From positions 1 to 7,219 of the forward strand of contig CAMPIZ010000078.1 of assembly GCA_946886675.1 (NCBI GenBank): a DNA stretch of 7,219 bases, in the 5' to 3' direction. Every line of letters starts with the position of its first letter. The first letter of the stretch is position 1. The stretch comes from an uncultured Flavobacterium sp. GTDB taxonomy: Bacteria > Bacteroidota > Bacteroidia > Flavobacteriales > Flavobacteriaceae. Position numbers and translations under genes: made by a program. The notes below the pieces were generated by a model. The model had not been told where the DNA came from. It ran no database searches and saw nothing but the letters and a program-made list of their open reading frames with translations. This document shows positions 1 through 6,082 of this stretch, piece after piece.

Positions 1-1593
1 GTTGGTGCACAGAGCAGCCTGACTACGGAAATGCGCAACAACAAAGGGCGCAACATTTATTATTTAATTCCTTTAATATTAGGCATTATTGGGCTTGTTT
101 TCCATGCAAGAAAAAACCCAAAGAGCTTTTATGTACTCTTAGTGCTTTTTGTTTTTATGAGTATTGCTCTTAAAGTATTTGTAAACGAAAAACCTTTTGA
201 AGTAAGGGAAAGAGACTATGTACTGGTAGGCTCTTTTTATGTTTTTGCCATCTGGATAAGCTTTGGGATTTATGCCCTGTACAATGCATTACAAAAATAC
301 ATAACACCTAAAGTGACAATACCTTTGGTTTTAGGCGCAACCTTACTGGGAGCGCCCCTGCTTATGGGTGCACAAAACTGGGATGACCACGACCGTTCGG
401 GTAAAGACACCGCATTAGTAATGGCAAAAACTTATCTGGACTCCTGCGACCCCAACGCCATCTTGTTTACCATAGGTGATAATGACACCTTCCCTTTATG
501 GTATGCACAGGAGATAGAGGGTTTCCGTACCGATATAAGGGTAGCCTGTTCTACTTACCTGCCAAGCGACTGGTATATAGACCAGATGAAAAAACAGGCA
601 TATGAATCGGCACCCCTACCCATATCTCTTGCTCATAACCAGTATGTAGCAGGCACCCGTGATTTTGTATTATATGCCCCTTCTACTGACACCCGGGTTG
701 ATATTAGTGATTTTATGGCTTTTGTAACTTCCGATGACGAGCGCACTAAAGTGGAACTTAACAACGGACACAAGGTGAACTACTATCCTACAAACAAAAT
801 ACGAATCCCTGTAGACAGGGAAGCGGTAATTAGGAACAAGGTAGTATCCCCTGAGCTATATGACTCCATAGTACCTTATATAGATATTGATTTACCTAAG
901 GAAGCGCTATTTAAGCATCAGCTTGTTATGCTCGATATTATAAACAATAACAATTGGGAAAGGCCAATTTATTTTACGGGAGGATCTCCAAAAGATGAAG
1001 ATTACCTGTGGCTAAAGGATTATTTACAACTCGACGGAATGACATATAAATTTATTCCTGTAAAAACAGCGGTACCACAGAACAAGCCTATAGACATAGG
1101 CTATATTGATTCTAAAAAAATGTATGACACCGTTATGAGATGGGACTGGGGCAGCAGTAATAGTCCTGATATTTATCATGATCCGGAGACAAGGAGAAAC
1201 AGTATAACTTACCGCAAAAACCTGTCACGCCTTGCTGATACGCTTATTGAGGAAGGTAAAACAACAAAAGCCAAAGTAATATTAGACCTGGCTACCGAGA
1301 AACTGCCTGTAAAATATTATGGTTACTTTTATATGTCAGAACCATTTGCCGAAGGCTATTATAAAGTAGGTGAGAAAGAAAAAGCAAGACACCTGGCAAA
1401 AGAACTTATACAGAGATATCAGGACAATATTACTTTTTACAATTCTGTAGATATTTCTGGAGATATAGAAGGATACCATAACTTCCTGCTTATGATAAAG
1501 GCAAATGGTGACACCCAATTCTATGAGCAGCAAATGCAGGAATTTGACAAATATTATAAATTGTTGGACCGGTTTATGGAAGAAAACGGATAA
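1..1593 (+). CDS. DUF2723 family membrane protein (GT-C glycosyltransferase-like), C-terminal half, 5' end outside window
   Basis: The frame is open from base 1. The ten codons before the ATG at 31 continue the homology to the downstream paralogue, so this ATG is internal and the gene is truncated by the window edge. There are 530 visible residues. Aligning to the complete paralogue puts the first visible residue near position 550, so roughly the N-terminal half, with the catalytic region, is not visible. Visible parts in order are: four hydrophobic segments (about residues 20-36, 43-61, 73-97 and 105-124); the family-conserved stretches PFEVRERDY (65-73), NWDDHDRSGK and GDNDTFPLWYAQE (from 159); a soluble, presumably periplasmic, domain; and a TPR-like helical tail (about 400-480). 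By analogy with DUF2723/TMEM260 it is inferred to be a glycosyltransferase using a lipid-linked sugar donor. The acceptor is unknown. It ends in TAA, 128 bp before its paralogue. The reading frame is intact, with no sign of decay. Confidence 0.88.
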   Translation, partial: VGAQSSLTTEMRNNKGRNIYYLIPLILGIIGLVFHARKNPKSFYVLLVLFVFMSIALKVFVNEKPFEVRERDYVLVGSFYVFAIWISFGIYALYNALQKYITPKVTIPLVLGATLLGAPLLMGAQNWDDHDRSGKDTALVMAKTYLDSCDPNAILFTIGDNDTFPLWYAQEIEGFRTDIRVACSTYLPSDWYIDQMKKQAYESAPLPISLAHNQYVAGTRDFVLYAPSTDTRVDISDFMAFVTSDDERTKVELNNGHKVNYYPTNKIRIPVDREAVIRNKVVSPELYDSIVPYIDIDLPKEALFKHQLVMLDIINNNNWERPIYFTGGSPKDEDYLWLKDYLQLDGMTYKFIPVKTAVPQNKPIDIGYIDSKKMYDTVMRWDWGSSNSPDIYHDPETRRNSITYRKNLSRLADTLIEEGKTTKAKVILDLATEKLPVKYYGYFYMSEPFAEGYYKVGEKEKARHLAKELIQRYQDNITFYNSVDISGDIEGYHNFLLMIKANGDTQFYEQQMQEFDKYYKLLDRFMEENG

Positions 1594-1601
1594 CACTTAT
1601 A

Positions 1602-1629
1602 AAAGCGGTAACAATATTGTTGCCGCTTT
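1602..1629 (+). terminator. Hairpin terminator after the first DUF2723 gene
   Basis: An inverted repeat begins 9 bp after the TAA stop. The outer arms are AAAGCGG (1602-1608) and CCGCTTT (1623-1629). A T-G wobble position joins them to an inner AACAAT/ATTGTT palindrome. The 3' arm ends in three T but has no long T-tract beyond, so it is a moderate rather than classical intrinsic terminator. It implies that the second DUF2723 gene is not simply read through from the first. Confidence 0.6.
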
Positions 1630-1685
1630 GCATTACAGTACTATTAAAATTATTTGTATTTATCCAACCTTTAAATAAAAAATAG

Positions 1686-1693
1686 TTTCTTTG
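1686..1693 (+). promoter_or_regulatory. Weak candidate -7 element upstream of the second DUF2723 gene
   Basis: TTTCTTTG matches the Bacteroidota -7 consensus TAnnTTTG at all but the second base and lies 28 bp before the start codon. The nearest upstream TTTG (1653-1656) is about 29 bp away, too far for a normal -33 element. The 128-bp spacer and the preceding hairpin suggest that a promoter exists here, but this exact site is tentative. Confidence 0.3.
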
Positions 1694-1721
1694 CATATAT
1701 AATCCGGAATTCTCATTCTAC

Positions 1722-4700
1722 ATGATAACATTCGACTTTAAAAAATGGAATACCATTTTAGGTTGGTCGGTTTTTGCCGTCGCTCTTACAGTTTATTCAT
1801 TAACCGTAGAACCTACCCTTAGCTTTTGGGATTGTGGCGAATATATAGCTACAGCTGCAAAACTGGAAGTGGGCCACCCGCCGGGAGCACCTTTGTTCCA
1901 GATGGTTGGAGCATTTTTTGCAATGTTTGCCACAGGGCCGGATAAAATTGCACTAATGGTAAATATGGTATCTGTATTTTCCAGTGCCTTTACTATCCTT
2001 TTCATGTTCTGGTCGCTTACAATACTTATGCGCACCCTGATTGGGAAATTTTCAGAGATTAATAATGCCAACGCAATAGCCATCCTGGGCAGTGCTGCTG
2101 TGGGCTCACTTGCCTTTACCTTTAGCGACAGCTTTTGGTTTAACGCAGCAGAAGCAGAAGTTTATGCAATGGCATCGTTGTTTATCGCACTGCTATTCTG
2201 GCTTGGCCTTCGCTGGGAGCAGGATTTACACACACCCCGTGGCAACAGGTGGCTTCTTATAATATCATTAGTAGTAGGACTTTCGTTCGGTGTACACTTT
2301 ATGGCACTTCTGGCCATACCTGCTATAGGTTTTATTTACTACTTCAAAAATTATGAAAAAGTAACCGTTAAGAACTTTATAATTGCTAATGTGGCCATTG
2401 TAGCCGTACTTTTATTTATTTTTAAATTACTATTGCCATATACTCTGGCGTTGTTCGGGAAAACCGAAATATTTATGGTAAACACCCTGGGGCTGCCATT
2501 TAACTCAGGTACTATTTTTGTTCTTCTGGCTATAATAGCTTTCTTTTATTTTACACTGGGTTATACTAGAAAAAAAGGCCACGCACTTTTTAATACTATA
2601 TTACTGTGCACACTTTTTATACTTATAGGTTTCTCCACCTGGATGATGCTGCCTATCCGCGCCAATGCCAATGTGGTTATTAATGAGAACAGGCCTTCGG
2701 ATGCGGCAGAGGTATTGGCTTACTATAACCGTGAACAGTATGGTGAACAAAAACTGTTTTACGGCCCTATGTTCTCAGACTCTTATGCAGGCCTCGACGC
2801 AGATAATCCTTACCTTGATGAAAAACCCAACTATCAAAGGGATTATGAAAAAGGAGAATATGTTATTGTAAATAACTACAAAAACGCTAAGCAGAATACT
2901 GATGACAGGCATAAAGGTTTTATGCCAAGAATGTGGAGTACAGAACACAATGTAAACTACATGAGGTTTACCAGTCCGCTTGACTTCAGGATCGACCCTG
3001 CTTATGACTTCTCGCAGGACCTAATGCAATACGGCCTGCCTCTGGATCAGATGAGCGATCAGGAAATAGGCCAGGCGCTTGCTCAGGCACGTAACGAAAT
3101 GGAATCTATGGTTAACCAGTTTAAGGCTGCTTATAAAAGCAGAAGTGTTGACCTTGAAGAGTATGACCAGTTTCTTAAGAGATATCAAAAGTACCTTATT
3201 ATAGAAAAACCAAGCTTTGCAGACAACATGAAGTTTATGTTTGAATACCAGTTTGGCTATATGTATGGCAGGTATTTTATGTGGAATTTTGCAGGCCGCC
3301 AAAACGATATTCAGGGAAGATATGATAACCTGGACGGTAACTGGATGAGTGGTATCACTCCAATAGACGAAGCCCGTTTAGGAAGTCAGGACAATCTGCC
3401 TTCAGACAAGCTTAATAACAAGGCAAGGAATTTTTATTACCTGTTGCCACTTATCCTTGGCTTAATCGGTATTGCTTATCATGCTTCAAAAGATCTAAAG
3501 AGTTTTTATGTATTGCTGGCACTGTTTTTATTTACAGGCCTTGCACTTAAAATATACCTTAATGAAAGGCCGTTTGAACCACGTGAAAGAGATTATGCCC
3601 TTGTAGGCTCTTTCTATGTATTTGCCATGTGGATAGGTATAGGTGTATATGCCATATATGATACTATTAAAAAATATCTGTCTCCAAAAATTGCCGGCCC
3701 GGTAGTTATAGTGGTTACACTACTTGCTGCTCCGGTATTAATGGCTTCACAAAACTGGGACGACCACGACCGCTCCGGTAAATATACCGCGCTGGCTATG
3801 GCAAAAGCCTATCTGTCTTCGTGCGATAAAAATGCCATACTGTTTACCATAGGCGATAATGATACATTCCCGCTGTGGTACGCTCAGGAAGTAGAGGGCT
3901 ACCGAACCGATGTAAGGATAGTGAACACGAGCCTTTTTATGACGGATTGGTACATAGACCAAATGAAGTCTAAGGCTTATGAGTCGGAGCCATTGCCTAT
4001 ATCTTTTACACACGACCAGTATGTACAGGGAACAAGGGATTATATGTTCTTTGACCCAAGGACAGACAAGCGCCTTGATATAAAAGATTTCCTTGATTTT
4101 ATAAAATCGGATGATCCAAGAACTATGGTTGAGCTTAGAAACGGCCATATGATAAACTATTATCCTACAAACAAAATAAGGCTTACCGTAGACAAAGAAT
4201 CTGTTATAAAGAACAATATTGTTGCACCATCACAATATGATTCTATTGTACCTTATATAGATATAGATATTAAAGGCGATGCACTGTACAAAAACCGCGT
4301 ACTTATGCTTGATCTTGTATATAATAACAACTGGGAAAGGCCAATTTACTTTACAGGCGGAAGCTTTGGTGACGATGATTACCTTTGGATGAAAGATTAC
4401 CTTCAGCTTGACGGAATGGTATATAAGCTTATGCCAATAAGGACTCCTATACCAAAAGACGGCAGCCCTCTTGATATGGGTAATATCGACACTGACAAAA
4501 TGTATGATATTGTAATGAAATGGGATTGGGGTAACAGCGAAAGCCTGGATATTTATCATGACCCCGAAACCCGCAAAAACAGTATCACATACCGTACAAA
4601 CCTGGCACGCCTTACAGAAAAGCTTATTAAAGAAGGTAAACAGGAAAAAGCGAAAAAAATAATAGACCTTGCAATGACAAAAATGCCGGTAGAGTATTTT

Positions 4701-5003
4701 AATTATTACACTCTACTTGAACCGTATGCAACGGGATATTATCAAACAGGACAACCTGAAAAAGCGAGGAGTCTGCTTAATACCCTTATTAAAAAATACC
4801 AGGAGAACCTCACCTATTACAAAGGGCTTAGCTTAAGCGAACAAAATCACCTGAGCATTGACATAGTAACCGACATTGAGCGGTACAGGAGCCTCCTTTA
4901 TATAATGAAAGATGAAAAGGATATGGAACTTTATGAAAGCTCCAGAAAGACCTTTAATCAGTATAACGAAATGTTTAAAAGGTTTGAGAGGGAAGCCGAA
5001 TAG
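1722..5003 (+). CDS. DUF2723 family polytopic membrane protein, GT-C-type glycosyltransferase related to TMEM260
   Basis: Complete, 1093 residues, within the usual range for Bacteroidota members. The start ATG is the first in frame after an A/T-rich leader and leads directly into the first membrane helix (12-29). The loop after it carries the GT-C-style acidic motif FWDCGEY (D37, E40) followed by GHPPGAPLF (51-59), which resembles the corresponding segment of TMEM260, a eukaryotic protein O-mannosyltransferase. Other conserved points are EAEVYA (144-149), H192 and LPIRA (310-314). About nine hydrophobic segments lie in residues 12-312, followed by a soluble segment (about 315-565). Four more helices (572-680) surround PFEPRERDY (617-625), and a large soluble tail contains NWDDHDRSGK (678-687), GDNDTFPLW (711-719) and TPR-like helices (about 955-1035). 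The inferred role is transfer of a sugar from a polyprenyl-phosphate donor to protein or envelope glycan at the periplasmic face. The real acceptor cannot be read from sequence. It is clearly more than half identical to the preceding gene over the shared region, which points to tandem duplication. Confidence 0.9.
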   Translation: MITFDFKKWNTILGWSVFAVALTVYSLTVEPTLSFWDCGEYIATAAKLEVGHPPGAPLFQMVGAFFAMFATGPDKIALMVNMVSVFSSAFTILFMFWSLTILMRTLIGKFSEINNANAIAILGSAAVGSLAFTFSDSFWFNAAEAEVYAMASLFIALLFWLGLRWEQDLHTPRGNRWLLIISLVVGLSFGVHFMALLAIPAIGFIYYFKNYEKVTVKNFIIANVAIVAVLLFIFKLLLPYTLALFGKTEIFMVNTLGLPFNSGTIFVLLAIIAFFYFTLGYTRKKGHALFNTILLCTLFILIGFSTWMMLPIRANANVVINENRPSDAAEVLAYYNREQYGEQKLFYGPMFSDSYAGLDADNPYLDEKPNYQRDYEKGEYVIVNNYKNAKQNTDDRHKGFMPRMWSTEHNVNYMRFTSPLDFRIDPAYDFSQDLMQYGLPLDQMSDQEIGQALAQARNEMESMVNQFKAAYKSRSVDLEEYDQFLKRYQKYLIIEKPSFADNMKFMFEYQFGYMYGRYFMWNFAGRQNDIQGRYDNLDGNWMSGITPIDEARLGSQDNLPSDKLNNKARNFYYLLPLILGLIGIAYHASKDLKSFYVLLALFLFTGLALKIYLNERPFEPRERDYALVGSFYVFAMWIGIGVYAIYDTIKKYLSPKIAGPVVIVVTLLAAPVLMASQNWDDHDRSGKYTALAMAKAYLSSCDKNAILFTIGDNDTFPLWYAQEVEGYRTDVRIVNTSLFMTDWYIDQMKSKAYESEPLPISFTHDQYVQGTRDYMFFDPRTDKRLDIKDFLDFIKSDDPRTMVELRNGHMINYYPTNKIRLTVDKESVIKNNIVAPSQYDSIVPYIDIDIKGDALYKNRVLMLDLVYNNNWERPIYFTGGSFGDDDYLWMKDYLQLDGMVYKLMPIRTPIPKDGSPLDMGNIDTDKMYDIVMKWDWGNSESLDIYHDPETRKNSITYRTNLARLTEKLIKEGKQEKAKKIIDLAMTKMPVEYFNYYTLLEPYATGYYQTGQPEKARSLLNTLIKKYQENLTYYKGLSLSEQNHLSIDIVTDIERYRSLLYIMKDEKDMELYESSRKTFNQYNEMFKRFEREAE

Positions 5004-5020
5004 CCTTTTAAAATATTAAC

Positions 5021-5028
5021 TATCTTTG
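5021..5028 (+). promoter_or_regulatory. -7 promoter element upstream of the polysaccharide deacetylase
   Basis: TATCTTTG is an exact match to the Bacteroidota consensus TAnnTTTG, 43 bp before the deacetylase ATG. I find no TTG at the usual 17-23 bp upstream, so the -33 half is missing or degenerate. The motif directly touches the 5' arm of the hairpin at 5029-5055, so transcripts from it would start inside that arm. Confidence 0.5.
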
Positions 5029-5055
5029 AAAATGCAGCATTATATGCTGCATTTT
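5029..5055 (+). terminator. Perfect 12-bp inverted repeat, probable terminator after the second DUF2723 gene
   Basis: The arms AAAATGCAGCAT (5029-5040) and ATGCTGCATTTT (5044-5055) are perfectly complementary around a TAT loop. The A-run on the left and T-run on the right, followed by CATTTT, give the look of an intrinsic terminator that could work in both directions. It starts 25 bp after the TAG of the DUF2723 gene and ends 16 bp before the next ATG, so it sits in the leader of the deacetylase gene as well. Confidence 0.7.
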
Positions 5056-5071
5056 CATTTTAAGAAACTCT

Positions 5072-5716
5072 ATGAAACCATACTGGGTAAAGACAGGAAG
5101 CATAATAAAAAAGCTATTTTCAGGCTATGTTTGGGACATTCCTAACCATAACAAAACTGTCTATCTCACTTTTGATGACGGCCCTACCCCACAGGTTACC
5201 GAATGGGTTTTAAGCACCCTGAAGCAACACAGCATAAAAGCTACCTTTTTTTGTATAGGAAACAATATTGAAAAACATCCGGAGATTTTTAAAAAAGTAA
5301 TTAAAGAAGGGCACACGGTTGCAAATCACACCTTTAACCATGTTAACGGCTGGAAAACAGTTAATACCGCTTATATGGAAAACTTCATAGCTTGTGAGGA
5401 CTCAATAATTAAACATTCGGATGGCATTGGAGCCAAAAAGCTTTTTCGCCCACCCTATGGAAAGATAAAACGCAGGCAGGCAGCAACAATACGCAATATG
5501 GGATATAAAATAATTATGTGGGATGTGTTAAGTGCTGATTTTGATAAAAGCATAACACCGCAAAGATGCCTGCAAAACGTTACCAAAAACACAAGGGAAG
5601 GAAGCGTGATTATATTTCACGATAGTGTAAAAGCATTTCAAAACCTTGAATATGCTCTGCCCAAAGCTATAGAATACTTAAAGGATAATAATTTTACTTT
5701 TGGGACAATAGATTAG
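5072..5716 (+). CDS. Polysaccharide deacetylase family protein (NodB homology domain, carbohydrate esterase 4 type)
   Basis: 214 residues, almost all of it one NodB domain. All family motifs are visible: TFDDGP (33-38) with catalytic base D35 and metal ligand D36; metal-binding H86 and H90 in NHTFNH; RPPYG (126-130); WDVLSAD (150-156); and the late IIFHDS (180-185) with catalytic H183. The expected reaction is metal-dependent removal of N- or O-acetyl groups from a sugar such as an N-acetylglucosamine-containing glycan. The substrate is not predictable. I see no signal peptide or membrane helix: the N-terminus is short, basic and leads into the domain within about 28 residues. The ATG at 5072 follows the hairpin closely and has an A-rich leader (AAGAAA) rather than a true Shine-Dalgarno. 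The gene has its own -7 motif and meets the thioredoxin-like gene tail to tail with a 4-bp overlap. Confidence 0.92.
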   Translation: MKPYWVKTGSIIKKLFSGYVWDIPNHNKTVYLTFDDGPTPQVTEWVLSTLKQHSIKATFFCIGNNIEKHPEIFKKVIKEGHTVANHTFNHVNGWKTVNTAYMENFIACEDSIIKHSDGIGAKKLFRPPYGKIKRRQAATIRNMGYKIIMWDVLSADFDKSITPQRCLQNVTKNTREGSVIIFHDSVKAFQNLEYALPKAIEYLKDNNFTFGTID

Positions 5717-6009
5717 TAGTGTTCCTGTACCAGGCCAATTATAGTATTAGCATCCAGTTCACCGGATTGTCTCCATACCATTTGCCCATCCTTATATATC
5801 ATAAGTGTAGGAAGCCCCTTAATCCGCAAGGCATCAGCCAGTTCCTGGTTTTTATCCACATCAATCTTTATTACTTTGGCCCTGTCACCCAGTGCCGCAG
5901 CTACATCTCTAATAACAGGATGCATCGAAACAGAAGGCTCATTCCACTCCGTATAAAAATCAATCAGTACAGGCACCTGGGAGCTTATAAGTTCTCCGAA
6001 TTTTGACAT
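5713..6009 (-). CDS. Thioredoxin-fold protein lacking the CXXC active site
   Basis: 98 residues, slightly shorter than a normal thioredoxin (about 105). The fold is clear: PVLIDFYTEW (13-22) with the buried acid D17; the KVIKIDVDKNQELA strand-helix (45-58); the cis-proline loop GLPT with P67; and the C-terminal LMIYKDGQMV...GE hairpin (69-84). At the active site, where WCGPC is expected, the protein reads W22-N23-E24-P25-S26. Both redox cysteines are replaced, and there is no cysteine anywhere in the protein. It therefore cannot act as a dithiol oxidoreductase. A binding, chaperone or scaffolding role is an inference. No signal peptide is present, so a cytoplasmic location is likely. The start ATG (complement of 6007-6009) follows an A/T-rich leader with a TATATTTG motif upstream. 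The gene lies 73 bp downstream of the metallophosphoesterase gene on the same strand. Confidence 0.9.
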   Translation of the reverse strand: MSKFGELISSQVPVLIDFYTEWNEPSVSMHPVIRDVAAALGDRAKVIKIDVDKNQELADALRIKGLPTLMIYKDGQMVWRQSGELDANTIIGLVQEHY

Positions 6010-6060
6010 AAAATAAAATTTAAACCGACTTCAAAACCTTTATTTCCAGATAAATTTATA

Positions 6061-6068
6061 CAAATATA
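6061..6068 (-). promoter_or_regulatory. -7 promoter element upstream of the thioredoxin-like gene
   Basis: On the minus strand this reads TATATTTG, an exact TAnnTTTG match, about 52 bp before the ATG of the thioredoxin-like gene. A TTG on the same strand (6080-6082) is only 11 bp away, closer than the usual 17-23 bp, so no proper -33 element is visible. The surrounding spacer (6010-6082) is very A/T-rich, so a chance match is possible. I see no hairpin terminator for the upstream metallophosphoesterase gene in this spacer, so read-through is also possible. Confidence 0.45.
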
Positions 6069-6082
6069 ACATTTTTAGCCAA

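Noticed and set aside
31..33. ATG at 31 as the start of the first DUF2723 gene
   Set aside because: The frame is open to base 1, the upstream codons continue the alignment to the paralogue, and a start here would remove the whole N-terminal GT-C domain. The gene is cut by the window edge, not naturally short.
945..985. Near-identical nucleotide patches shared by the two DUF2723 genes (for example around NNNWERPIYFTGG) as a sign of recent gene conversion
   Set aside because: The identical runs are short, fall in the most constrained protein motifs, and are interrupted by synonymous changes. Purifying selection explains them.
2665..2871. 68-codon plus-strand frame inside the second DUF2723 gene
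   Set aside because: It is an out-of-frame shadow within continuous DUF2723 coding sequence and shows no independent signals.
3747..4148. 133-codon minus-strand open frame inside the second DUF2723 gene, and similar antisense frames at 1336-1596, 1793-2083, 3021-3302 and 4230-4559
   Set aside because: All lie opposite strongly conserved coding sequence, have no recognisable domain, and have low-complexity, Ile/Tyr/His-rich translations typical of antisense frames.
5719..6006. 95-codon plus-strand open frame covering almost the whole thioredoxin-like gene
   Set aside because: It is the antisense shadow of a clear thioredoxin-fold gene and has no recognisable domain of its own.
6050..6059. 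ATAAATTTAT palindrome between the thioredoxin-like and phosphoesterase genes
   Set aside because: It is made only of A and T in an A/T-rich spacer, too weak to be a terminator and likely by chance.
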